DNA of 23,758 bases from CAZUZD01 sp964624465 (lineage in GTDB: Bacteria; Planctomycetota; Planctomycetia; Isosphaerales; Isosphaeraceae), in contig CAZUZD010000062.1 in NCBI GenBank assembly GCA_964624465.1, positions 1-23,758 of the forward strand. The letters are read 5' to 3'. Made by a program: the position numbers and the translations under genes. How positions within the stretch are numbered: position 1 is the first letter of the stretch; the number at the start of each line of letters is the position of its first letter. Of this stretch, positions 1-7,530 are shown in pieces. Under the pieces are notes generated by a model. The model did not search any database. It saw only the letters and a program-made list of their open reading frames with translations, and had not been told where the DNA came from.

Positions 1-335
1 CCGACCCCGACTTCGGCCCGGGCGCCGGCGGGCCCGCGGGCCCGCGGCCGGTCCAGGCCGGCGACGGGCTCGGGTCGGGCGCCCTCCCGGGCGATGGCGT
101 CACCGGGTCGCGGTCGCTCATGACGATCGGTCCCGAAGCGAGAGAGGTCGCGGGGCCGGGGCGAGTGCCGTCGGATTCGACGGCGGGAACTCGCCCGAGC
201 GGAGCGGGCCGAGAGACGGGTGCTGATGCGCGGCGATCCCTGCCACCGGGCGATGCCTTGCGAGGCGAGGCGAACCGGGTCGAGTGCGTTCGAGGTCAAG
301 CCGCGGCCGACCGGCTGGCGGCCGCCGGGGCCGGG
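1..335. other. Intergenic or unresolved left edge
   Basis: No gene can be supported here. Frame 3 stays open from the window edge, but it runs on through the antisense of the next gene, so it is probably a high-GC artefact. A perfect 16-bp palindrome (CGGGCCCGCGGGCCCG) lies at 29-44, and a hairpin at 303-325 belongs to the end of the minus-strand VWA gene. Confidence 0.5.
303..325 (-). terminator. Terminator-like hairpin after the VWA gene
   Basis: Arms GCGGCCG (303-309) and CGGCCGC (319-325) form a perfect 7-bp stem with a 9-nt loop. It lies 10 nt beyond the stop codon of the minus-strand VWA gene. No U-tract follows, so intrinsic termination would have to be of the U-less type; this role is inferred. 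Confidence 0.4.
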
Positions 336-2306
336 CTAGAGCTTCGGCGGCTCGGGCGGTTTGCTGGGCTTGCCGCGGTTGGGGTTATTATCGCCGTTGC
401 CGCCGTTGCCCTCAACCGGTTTCGGCGGCGGCGGGAGTTTGACCTCGACCCACTTCAGGCCGAGCGGGTCCTTGAGCTCGCGTTGCGCCAGCACGGCCCA
501 GGGGGTGCCGGGGTGGTCGGCGGCCACCTTCTGGAGCAGGGCGCGGGCCTCCTCGGCGGCCTCGGCCGCCTTGCCCGGCAGGTGGATCTCCGCGTCGGGC
601 ACCAGTCGCCAGGCGTTCGAGCCCGGTTTGGTGAACTTCGGCGGGTCCTTCTTCATCCGGGCGCAGGCCAGGTTGTATTCCATGCAGCGGATCTTCATCG
701 CCATCAGCCGGCCCCGGATCAGGTCATAGTGCGCCTGCCAGCGGCGCGAGGTCTCGCGGTCGCGGAACTTCGCCACGGCGGCGATCGTCGGCTCGGTGTC
801 GGGGCCGGTGTGGGCCACGCCCAGGGCCTCGTCGACGGTGTACTGCACCCGCGCAACGATCTCCTGGTTGCGGGTCATCTCGTCCTTGAAGTTGGGCGCA
901 TCGACGGGCGGGAACGTGAACGAGGGCTGGCCGGGGAGATTTTCCTGGGCGATCTGTCCGGCCCGCACCACGGCGCGACGCACCGGGTGGCTCAGCACGG
1001 TCGCCTGGTACTGCTCGCGGCTGACCCAGTCGGGCTTGTACTCGCGCATGCCCACCGGGTCGAACATCACGCGATGGCCGCCCATGCGGGTGATGAAGTA
1101 GATGCCGCCGGTGCCGCCGGCCAGCCGCGACAGGGCGTAGGGGCCGAAGCCGGCGTCCATCACGTCGTGCTGCGGGCCGTCGTACCAGAACGGCAGGCGG
1201 ATGCCCTCGGCCAGGGCGCTCTCGGGCCCCTGCCGCACCGGCAGGTTCCGGAAGGTCTGCTTGGTGACCGGGTCGGTGTAGTCCATGTACCCCTCGGTCC
1301 GGCCGAACAGCGCGGCCGAGCCGAGCACGTACACGGGCATCTTGACCGCACCGGCCGCGGCGATCGCCCCCTCGAGGAACTCCTCGTCGTCGCCGACCTC
1401 GTCGGTGACGATCACCGTGACGGTGCGGTACGCCTGGCCATCGCGGCTGAACTTGCCGAACTTGCGGGCGATGTCCCCCACGGTCCGGAACGTCGACTCG
1501 ACGCCGGTGGTGTCCAGCGGCACGGCGCGGATCGCCTTGATGATGGTGGCGACGTCGGCGGTGGGCTCGTCGGTCAGCACCCGGCGGTCCTGGCCGAAGG
1601 CGACCACGGCCGTCAGCAGGGCGTCGCCGCTGCTCAGGCCGTCGCGGTCGAGCTCGCCGATGTGGCCGTAGACCGTCTCGATGTAGCCGGCCAGCCGCTC
1701 GCGCTCGGCCTGGAGGCTGCCCGAGGCGTCGAAGGCCCAGACGACCAGGGTCCGGCCCTGCTCCAGCCGCCGGAGGATCTCGACGGCCACGCGGTCGACG
1801 GCCCCCTCGACGTTGTCGACGTGCTCGGCGCCGTTGCCGCGGATCATCACCGCGCTGTCGAGCTGCGTCGGCTTGGGCAGCGACAGGCCGGCGACCTTGA
1901 CGGTGTCGGGGTTGAGCTCGGGGGCCGGCTCGGCCTCGACCGGCGGGGCGATCTGCACGGTGGTGCCGCGGCCGGCCGGGTCGTAGCTGGCGGCCATCAG
2001 CGGCGTGGCCTCGGGCCCGAACGAGCCGGCGACCGGCCGCAGGCTCGTGTCCTCGACCTCGGCCAGGGCCGTCGAGTCGAGCTTGGCGAAGTCCGACAGC
2101 GAGGTGTCGACGACCTCGGTGCGGAACGCCGGCGGCTCCTGGTGCGAGGCGGCGTAGGTCAACAGGCCCATGCCGACCAGCAGCGCCACGTGGGTCACCA
2201 GGCTCACGCCCAGCGCCGGCAGCTGCAGGTCGAGCCGCTCGCCCAGCCAGTGCCGCAGGGCGGGGAACCGCTCGTCGAGCCGGTCGATGAGGTCGTGCAG
2301 CGCCAT
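336..2306 (-). CDS. Membrane-anchored von Willebrand factor A domain protein
   Basis: A 656-residue protein. Residues 31-53 form a single hydrophobic segment (LPALGVSLVTHVALLVGMG region) after a short charged N-terminus, which suggests a membrane anchor with the bulk outside. Residues about 186-335 look like a VWA fold: TLVVWAFDASGS contains the MIDAS motif DASGS at 193-197, and VTVIVTDE at about 296-303 supplies the later metal-ligand acidic residue. The C-terminus (about 624-656) is rich in Pro, Gly, Asn and Lys and probably disordered. VWA domains usually mediate metal-dependent protein binding; the partner here is unknown. The start at 2306 (MALHDLIDR) is chosen because it has AGGAC just upstream and leads straight into the anchor. 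The frame stays open further upstream, but that part has no protein-like composition. It is transcribed away from the hydrolase genes. Confidence 0.82.
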   Translation of the reverse strand: MALHDLIDRLDERFPALRHWLGERLDLQLPALGVSLVTHVALLVGMGLLTYAASHQEPPAFRTEVVDTSLSDFAKLDSTALAEVEDTSLRPVAGSFGPEATPLMAASYDPAGRGTTVQIAPPVEAEPAPELNPDTVKVAGLSLPKPTQLDSAVMIRGNGAEHVDNVEGAVDRVAVEILRRLEQGRTLVVWAFDASGSLQAERERLAGYIETVYGHIGELDRDGLSSGDALLTAVVAFGQDRRVLTDEPTADVATIIKAIRAVPLDTTGVESTFRTVGDIARKFGKFSRDGQAYRTVTVIVTDEVGDDEEFLEGAIAAAGAVKMPVYVLGSAALFGRTEGYMDYTDPVTKQTFRNLPVRQGPESALAEGIRLPFWYDGPQHDVMDAGFGPYALSRLAGGTGGIYFITRMGGHRVMFDPVGMREYKPDWVSREQYQATVLSHPVRRAVVRAGQIAQENLPGQPSFTFPPVDAPNFKDEMTRNQEIVARVQYTVDEALGVAHTGPDTEPTIAAVAKFRDRETSRRWQAHYDLIRGRLMAMKIRCMEYNLACARMKKDPPKFTKPGSNAWRLVPDAEIHLPGKAAEAAEEARALLQKVAADHPGTPWAVLAQRELKDPLGLKWVEVKLPPPPKPVEGNGGNGDNNPNRGKPSKPPEPPKL

Positions 2307-2830
2307 CCTGGAGTCCTCAGGCGGGCCCGGGCCGGGGCCGGCCATCGTGGCGCGGGCGGCGTCCCGAATGGTCTCGGGCGTCCCCCCGGCGCTGACGTCG
2401 CGCCGGGACGGACCCGCTCCTACCCCTAAAGCTATGCCAGCCCGGCGTCCAGGGCAACCGGCGATTGCCGCCCCGGAGTCCGGCCCTGGTCCCTTACGCT
2501 TCCGGGGACCGGTCGTGACGCCCACCCCGGCTGTGATCCTCGTCGAGATATGATCGCATCGAGAAATCGGATGAGTTTGATGGGAATTCTGGCCCGCTCG
2601 CGCTCGAACTCGTGCTATGATTGGCCCCGCTCGGACCCTGGGCCGTCTCGCCGAGGTCGCGATGTTGCGACCCGATCCAGAACCGCTCGCGCTGATGCGA
2701 CCGAGATGGCCCCACGACGCGTCATTCCCCCCTGGCGCGCCCGCTGCGGGTCCAGACGCTGGATCGACCACCCGGATTCCCGGGTGGCCTCGATTTTGCG
2801 ATGCCGTTCTCTTCGAGTGGGTGGCACACG
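2307..2830. other. Divergent intergenic region between VWA and hydrolase genes
   Basis: This roughly 520-nt region separates divergently transcribed genes, so it should hold promoters for both. It contains the most AT-rich patch of the left part (about 2540-2625), with TATGAT hexamers at 2549-2554 and 2616-2621. No gene is supported inside it. Confidence 0.5.
2613..2621 (+). promoter_or_regulatory. Candidate extended -10 promoter for the hydrolase gene
   Basis: TGCTATGAT matches an extended -10 element (TGnTATnAT). No convincing -35 lies 16-18 nt upstream. It is about 200 nt before the first hydrolase, so the leader would be long. A guess based on motif match only. Confidence 0.25.
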
Positions 2831-3670
2831 ATGATGTCCAACGCCGAGACCATCACGCGGTTGGCCCCGGCCCCGGCACTCGCGGAGCGGATGCTGCTGG
2901 TGCAGGGCCGACAGGTGCACTACCTGGAGGCCGGCTCGGGCCCGCCGCTGATCTGGCTGCCGAGCACGTTCCTGGGGGCTTGGGCCTATGCCCCGGCCAT
3001 CCAGGCGCTGGCCGGGTCCTTCCGCGTGGTGGCCCCCGACCTGCCGGGGGCCGGCCGGTCGCAGGGGGGGCGGCGGCTCTGGGACTACGGCCGGCTGGCC
3101 GACTGGGTGCCGACGTTCCTCAACGAACTGGGCCTGTCGCGGGTGATCCTGGCCGGGCACTCCGACGCCGGCGCGGTCGTCGTGCGGGCCGCGGCCCGCT
3201 ACGGCCGGCGGTTCGCCGGCGTGATCCTGGTCAACAGCGTGGGGGCCCGCCCCGAGGCCGGGGTGTTCCGGCTCCTGGCCGGGCGGATCCGCGACAGCCT
3301 CACCGAGGAGTTCCGGCTGAACTTCCAGCTCGGGCCCCCGCTGCTGGGCAACCTGGTCCGGCACCCGCGGAACTTCGCCTACCACGCCCTCTGGCTGGCC
3401 CCCGAGCCCGAGGCCCTGGCGCGGGCCCCCCGGGTGAAGCTCCCCGCCCTGGTCGCCTGGGGCCGCCGCGACCACACGTTCCCTCCCGAGTGCGCCGAGC
3501 GCTGGCACGCCGCTCTGCCCCAGAGCCAGCTCGTCTGGTCGGACGGCAGCCACGACTGGCCGATCACCCACCCGCACGACCTGGCCGCCGCCGCCGAGCA
3601 GTTCGCCCGCGACCTGGGCGCGCTGGGGCCCGAGCCGGCCACCTGGGAACGCCCGCCCGAGCCGGCCTGA
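2831..3670 (+). CDS. Alpha/beta hydrolase (first of a tandem pair)
   Basis: A 279-residue alpha/beta hydrolase-fold protein. Using the start at 2831, the nucleophile elbow GHSDAG places Ser at 111, the acid is Asp214 in GRRDHTFP, and the His is His241 in DGSHDW. The oxyanion-type segment GSGPPLIWLP lies near 36-45. All three catalytic residues are present, so an active esterase, hydrolase or C-C bond hydrolase is likely; the substrate is not readable. ATG 2831 has GGGTGG about 9 nt upstream. An in-frame ATG at 2801 would add 10 residues and make the protein the same length as its paralogue. It aligns with the next gene nearly without gaps over about 220 residues, which points to a tandem duplication. 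No signal peptide is seen, so it is probably cytoplasmic. Confidence 0.88.
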   Translation: MMSNAETITRLAPAPALAERMLLVQGRQVHYLEAGSGPPLIWLPSTFLGAWAYAPAIQALAGSFRVVAPDLPGAGRSQGGRRLWDYGRLADWVPTFLNELGLSRVILAGHSDAGAVVVRAAARYGRRFAGVILVNSVGARPEAGVFRLLAGRIRDSLTEEFRLNFQLGPPLLGNLVRHPRNFAYHALWLAPEPEALARAPRVKLPALVAWGRRDHTFPPECAERWHAALPQSQLVWSDGSHDWPITHPHDLAAAAEQFARDLGALGPEPATWERPPEPA

Positions 3671-3987
3671 TCCGGGCCGACACCGGGCTCCCGATCCCCA
3701 GGGCGCCCCGACCGAGGGGCGGCCGCCGGGGGGCGCTCACGTTCCGGACCTGCGGCCCGGCGCGACCACCGGCGCCCGATCGGCCCGGGTGGCCCGGCCG
3801 CCCCGTCGCGATCGCACCGGCGGGTGGATACCGGCCAGCACCACGTTCCTCTTGCGTTTTCGACAGGGATGCGTTGAAGTTTGCTAGGACAAGCGTACGT
3901 TGGTGTGTGCCCGGGGCGACGCAGTCGCGGGCGAGCGTGACGACCTGGCAGTTCCGGACGATGACGTCCGTGGGAAGGGACTCAGTC
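3671..3987 (+). other. Spacer between the two hydrolases
   Basis: A 317-nt gap. A 6-bp hairpin (CGCCCC 3704-3709, GGGGCG 3716-3721) lies 33 nt after the first stop and could be a weak terminator. An AT-richer patch at about 3850-3900 (around GTTGAAGTTTGCTAGGAC) may hold a promoter for the second hydrolase, but I cannot assign clean -35/-10 boxes. The strong Shine-Dalgarno (GGAAGGGA) at the right end belongs to the second gene. Confidence 0.4.
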
Positions 3988-4857
3988 ATGAAGACTGCGA
4001 GCGATGGAGCCCGCACCGGGGGGCACCGGAGTGAGGACCTGCACCAGGGTCCGCGCCGGCAGCGCCGGGTTCACCGGCGCAAGATCCAGGTGCAAGACCA
4101 GACGATCCGGTATCTCAAGGCCGGCTCGGGACCGCCGCTGCTGTGGCTGCCCAGCCGCTTCCTGGGCGCCGAGAGCTACCGGGCGCCGGTGCAGACGCTG
4201 GCCAGCCACTTCCAGGTCCTCGCCCCCGACCTGCCCGGCTCGGGCCACTCGCGGGGGGGCCTGCGGCACTGGACCCTGAAGCACCTGGCCGAGTGGTCGC
4301 GGCTGTTCCTCGACGAGCTGGGGATCGAGCGGGCCGTGGTGCTGGGGCACTCCGACACCGGCGGGATCGCCATCCGCCTGGCCGCCGGCATCCCCGATCG
4401 GCTCCTGGGCCTGATCCTGGTCGATAGCGCGGGCGACCGGCCCCGGACCGGCGGGCTCACGCTCCTGAGGCGCCGGCTCCACGACGCCATGGTCGAGGAG
4501 TTCCGGCTGAGCTGGCGGCTGCTGCCCTCGCTGATGGCCAACCTGGCGCGGCACCCGAACCATGTGCTCGACGACCTGCTCTGGCGGGTCTCGGACACCG
4601 AGCCCTCCCGGCTGGCCACGCGGGTCGAGGTGCCGACGCTGATCGCCTGGGGCCGGCACGACCACACGTTCCCGTCCGCCTCGGCCGAGCGCCTGCACGC
4701 GGCGATCGCCGGCAGCGCGCTGCACTGGGTCGACGGCAGCCACGACTGGGTGCTGAGCGCCCCCGACCGGCTGACCGAGCTGGCCCAGCGGTTCGCGACC
4801 GAGCACGGCCTGTTCCGGCTGCGGGCGGCCATTGGCACGCACGGCTCGGCGGCATAA
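3988..4857 (+). CDS. Alpha/beta hydrolase (second of a tandem pair)
   Basis: A 289-residue paralogue of the preceding gene. The catalytic triad is visible: Ser122 in GHSDTG, Asp225 in GRHDHTFP and His252 in DGSHDW. The first 40 residues are basic and low in hydrophobics (QGPRRQRRVHRRK), unlike its twin, and are probably a flexible tail. The start at 3988 is supported by GGAAGGGA about 8 nt upstream. The two copies share the motifs YL-AGSGPPL-WLPS-FLGA and EEFRL, and the same spacing between catalytic residues. The cap region (about 150-210) is the most divergent part, as expected if substrate range has shifted. The substrate is unknown. Confidence 0.9.
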   Translation: MKTASDGARTGGHRSEDLHQGPRRQRRVHRRKIQVQDQTIRYLKAGSGPPLLWLPSRFLGAESYRAPVQTLASHFQVLAPDLPGSGHSRGGLRHWTLKHLAEWSRLFLDELGIERAVVLGHSDTGGIAIRLAAGIPDRLLGLILVDSAGDRPRTGGLTLLRRRLHDAMVEEFRLSWRLLPSLMANLARHPNHVLDDLLWRVSDTEPSRLATRVEVPTLIAWGRHDHTFPSASAERLHAAIAGSALHWVDGSHDWVLSAPDRLTELAQRFATEHGLFRLRAAIGTHGSAA

Positions 4858-4881
4858 ACTCGGCGACGGCAGGCGTCCGCC

Positions 4882-4912
4882 CGGCCCGGTCCTCAGCCGT
4901 CCGGACGGGCCG
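4882..4912 (+). terminator. Terminator-like hairpin after the second hydrolase
   Basis: CGGCCC, a bulged G, and GTCC (4882-4892) pair with GGAC and GGGCCG (4903-4912): 10 base pairs with one bulge and a 10-nt loop, 24 nt after the stop. No U-tract follows. Confidence 0.35.
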
Positions 4913-4944
4913 CCGCCCCGAGTCCCCGCCGGCGCCTGGTGCTC

Positions 4945-6021
4945 ATGGACACGTCTTCCCCGCCCGCCTCGCGGCCCACGATCGAGGCGACCCGGCCCGA
5001 CGACCTGCCCGCGCTCGGTCGGTTCCTGGCCCAGGGGTTCCACGCCCCGCCCGACGCCGAGTTCGCCGCCCCGGACGTGCTGGGCTGGAAGTACCTGGAA
5101 CCGATCGGCGGCCCCGGGCCCGGCGCGACGGGCCCCCGGTCGTTCGTGGCCCGCGACGCTGCCGGGGCGATCGTCGGGCACGTCGGGCTGGCCTGGACCC
5201 GCTGGCGGCTGGCCGGCGCGGCGGCCGACGTGCCGCTGATGCACCTGCTCGACTGGCTGGTCACCCCCGAGCACCGCGGCCTCGGCTCCCGGCTGATGCA
5301 GCGGGCGCATGCGGCGGCCCCGGTGCAATACGTGGTGGGGGCCAGGGGGGCCGCCAGGCGGGTGAGCGCCCGCGCCGGATACGACCGGGCGCCGCCGGTG
5401 CCCGTGTTCCGGCGGGTGCTGCGGGCCCGGCGGCCGGCCGCCGGCTCCGGCCTGCGCGGCGTGGCCCGCGCCGTGCGGGATGCAACCCGGCTGCTGACGC
5501 ACCGGACCGCCCGGCCGCCGGTGGCCGTCACGCTGACGGCCGTCGATCGGTTCGGGACCGAGGCCGAGCGGGTCGTGGCGCGGGCGCCGGCGGGCCTGGC
5601 CTTCACCGGTCGCGATCCCGAGGCCTTGAACGCCCTGCTGCGCTACCCCCGGGGCGGGCCGCGGGGCTACCGCGTCGAGGCCGCCGGCGCCCCGGTCGGC
5701 GTGGCGGTCCTGAACGTGGTGGCGGCCCCCGGCGGCGGGCGGTCGGGCAAGGTGGTGGACCTGTTCCTGGTCGCGGAGGATCCGGCGCTCTGGCAGGGCG
5801 CCTTTGGCGCCGCGGCGGCCGAGCTGCGGCGGCTGGGGGCCGATGTGGCGCTGGCCTGCGGCTCGACCCCCTGGGAGGCGACCGCCCTGCCCCGCGCCGG
5901 GTTCCGGCCGGCGTACGAGCTGCCCCTGTTCGTGCGCGACCGCGACGGCCGGCTGCCGAGGGATGCGGCCCGAGCCTGGCACCTGGGGTTTCTCGAGGCC
6001 GACTATGCCGTCCTTCCGTAA
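4945..6021 (+). CDS. GNAT-family N-acetyltransferase
   Basis: A 358-residue protein. The N-terminal half looks like a GNAT domain: residues 11-35 resemble the usual opening strand and helix (IEATRPDDLPALGRFLAQGF). Motif A is seen as DWLVTPEHRGLGSRLMQ at about 103-119, where RGLGS matches the acetyl-CoA pyrophosphate-binding R/Q-x-x-G-x-G/A loop. The C-terminal half (about 215-330) has strand-helix spacing that could be a second, degenerate GNAT-like unit (VDLFLVAEDPALWQGAFGAAAAELRRLG). The acceptor substrate is unknown. ATG 4945 is preferred over a GTG at 4939. The 3' end overlaps the next gene by 17 nt, so the two are probably translationally coupled, which suggests a shared role in modifying an amino-sugar glycan or lipid; that role is inferred. 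Confidence 0.8.
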   Translation: MDTSSPPASRPTIEATRPDDLPALGRFLAQGFHAPPDAEFAAPDVLGWKYLEPIGGPGPGATGPRSFVARDAAGAIVGHVGLAWTRWRLAGAAADVPLMHLLDWLVTPEHRGLGSRLMQRAHAAAPVQYVVGARGAARRVSARAGYDRAPPVPVFRRVLRARRPAAGSGLRGVARAVRDATRLLTHRTARPPVAVTLTAVDRFGTEAERVVARAPAGLAFTGRDPEALNALLRYPRGGPRGYRVEAAGAPVGVAVLNVVAAPGGGRSGKVVDLFLVAEDPALWQGAFGAAAAELRRLGADVALACGSTPWEATALPRAGFRPAYELPLFVRDRDGRLPRDAARAWHLGFLEADYAVLP

Positions 6022-7042
6022 CAAGCGCGCCTTCCTGGCCGCCAGGCTCCGCAACCTGGGCCTGCTGCGGCTGCTGGAGCGGCGGGCGGCGCGGCCGGGG
6101 CTGGCGGTGCTCTGCTACCACCGGATCGGCGAGCCCGAATCGGACCCGTTCTACGACCCCCTGATCTCCGCCACGCCCGAGGCCTTCGCCGAGACCCTGC
6201 GGCTGGTCCAGGCCCGATACCGCATGATCGGCCTGCCCGAGCTGCTCGAACGCCTCGACGGCGAGCGGCTGCGGCTCGACGGCCCGACGGCGCTGATCAC
6301 CTTCGACGACGGCTATCGCGACAACCTCGACCTCGCCGTGCCGGTGCTCCAGCGGCTGGGCGTGCCGGCGGCCGTGTTCGTGACCACCGGGTTCGCGCTC
6401 CAGGGCCGCTTGCCGTGGTGGGACCACGTCGCCTGGGTGCTCAAGCACGCGGCGCTGCGGCGGTTCCGGATCGAGCGGCCCGAGCCCCTGGCCGTCGACT
6501 GCCACACCGACGTCCGCGCCGCGCTGGCCGCCGTGATCGCCGCCTACCTCCGCGCCCCCGAGCCCGACGCCCCCGCGCTCCGGGCGCACCTGGAGGAGCG
6601 CGCCGGCGTGACCGCCGACCCCGAGCGGCTCATGCCCCGGCTGTTCCTCGACCGCTCCGGCCTGCGGCGGCTGGCCGCCACCGGCGTGGTCGCCATCGGC
6701 GCCCACACCACCACCCACCGCCGCCTGGGCGACCTCGCCCCCGAGGCTCAGCGGTCCGAGCTGCTGGAGCCGTGCCAGGCCCTGGAGTCCGTCCTCGGCC
6801 GCCCGGTGACGACCCTCGCCTACCCCTATGGCGACCCCGCCAGTGCCGACGCCACCACCCGCGCCCTCGCCCGCGCCGCCGGCTACCGCCTGGGCTTCGC
6901 CCTGCGACCCGGCCTGGTCCGCCCCGACGCGCCCTTCGACCCGCTCGACGTGCCCCGCTTCAACGTCATGGCCGCCGACCCCCCCGTCCTCCTCCGCGCC
7001 CGCCTGGCCCTCACCGGCGCCCTCGGCCACTCGCGCCTCTGA
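6005..7042 (+). CDS. Polysaccharide deacetylase (NodB/CE4-type)
   Basis: A 345-residue protein with the motifs of the CE4 (NodB homology) family: TFDDGYRDN at 99-107, with the catalytic base and metal Asp at 101-102; GAHTTTH at 232-238, giving the HxxxH metal pair His234/His238; and YPYG at 273-276. The segment LAVLCYHRIG at 33-42 is typical of the entry strand of these deacetylases. The family removes N-acetyl (or O-acetyl) groups from glycans such as chitin oligomers, peptidoglycan or exopolysaccharide using a divalent metal. No signal peptide is evident, so an intracellular precursor or lipid-linked glycan is possible. The start at 6005 lies inside the end of the acetyltransferase gene, in another frame. 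An acetyltransferase beside a deacetylase suggests a pathway that edits acetyl groups; the actual substrate is not shown. Confidence 0.9.
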   Translation: MPSFRNKRAFLAARLRNLGLLRLLERRAARPGLAVLCYHRIGEPESDPFYDPLISATPEAFAETLRLVQARYRMIGLPELLERLDGERLRLDGPTALITFDDGYRDNLDLAVPVLQRLGVPAAVFVTTGFALQGRLPWWDHVAWVLKHAALRRFRIERPEPLAVDCHTDVRAALAAVIAAYLRAPEPDAPALRAHLEERAGVTADPERLMPRLFLDRSGLRRLAATGVVAIGAHTTTHRRLGDLAPEAQRSELLEPCQALESVLGRPVTTLAYPYGDPASADATTRALARAAGYRLGFALRPGLVRPDAPFDPLDVPRFNVMAADPPVLLRARLALTGALGHSRL

Positions 7043-7061
7043 CGCCCCCGCCCCCGGCGTC
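7041..7061 (+). terminator. Short hairpin at the deacetylase stop
   Basis: GACGCC (7041-7046) and GGCGTC (7056-7061) form a 6-bp stem that begins within the stop codon. It is C-rich in the loop and has no U-tract. Confidence 0.25.
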
Positions 7062-7530
7062 TGGGCCGTGGTGGCGGATTGAGGTGAGGTGTGTCGTCGC
7101 CTGGGTCCGCCAGTGGCCACGCCGGGGTGGCCTCCGACTCGCCGTGGCCAGACTCCGCCAGGCCACGGCAGACCTGAGACCGAAACGCCCGGTCGCCAGC
7201 CAGATGTTCTGATGAGGGGCGGCCTCACACGGAGGGGCCGACCCTGGCACGCCCTGGCTGGCCGATCGCTCCTCATCTGCCACCCGACGAGATCGCCCGC
7301 CGGGTCGCCTCCGGGCCGAGGATGAGGCCCGGCTCGGGCTCCCGCCGATCCGCCGCCGGGTCTGGAGGGCCAGGGCCGCCGGCCAGCCGCTGGTGCGGGG
7401 GCGGTGGCGAACCAGGAGTCCGCCGATCCCGGGAGGTTGCCGGGGCGCCTGGTCGAGCGGTGTCGGGGGCTGATGACCCACCGGAAGCCGTCCGCAGGGC
7501 GGTCGGCTTCCGGTCGGCTGCCACACTCAA
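7043..7530. other. Convergent intergenic region with inverted repeats
   Basis: A 488-nt gap between convergent genes with no supportable coding region. The left part repeats the motif GTGGCC/GGCCAC several times between 7100 and 7170. One pair forms a perfect 9-bp stem: GCCGTGGCC (7141-7149) with GGCCACGGC (7161-7169). The right end holds the long hairpin listed at 7480-7514. The middle shows nothing recognisable. Confidence 0.5.
7480..7514 (-). terminator. Strong hairpin between convergent genes
   Basis: ACCGGAAGCCG (7480-7490) pairs perfectly with CGGCTTCCGGT (7504-7514). After one T/T mismatch, CCGC (7492-7495) pairs with GCGG (7499-7502). That gives 15 base pairs around a 3-nt loop, 16 nt past the stop of the Ig-like protein gene. 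It is symmetric and could act on both strands. No U-tract is present. Confidence 0.5.

Noticed and set aside
3..119. Possible 3' end of a gene entering from the left edge (plus strand)
   Set aside because: The frame has no stop before the antisense of the next gene and no recognisable motif.
120..2429. Long open frame on the plus strand opposite the VWA gene
   Set aside because: Composition is Arg/Gly/Ala/His-rich without any domain; it is the antisense of a gene with a clear VWA motif. High GC removes stop codons from antisense frames.
2307..2771. N-terminal extension of the VWA protein upstream of 2306
   Set aside because: The extra residues are Arg/Gly/Pro-rich with no signal or domain, and the anchor follows naturally from the start at 2306.
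3982..6054. Long open frame on the minus strand across the hydrolase and acetyltransferase genes
   Set aside because: It is antisense to three proteins with recognisable motifs and has low-complexity Gly/Arg/Pro composition.
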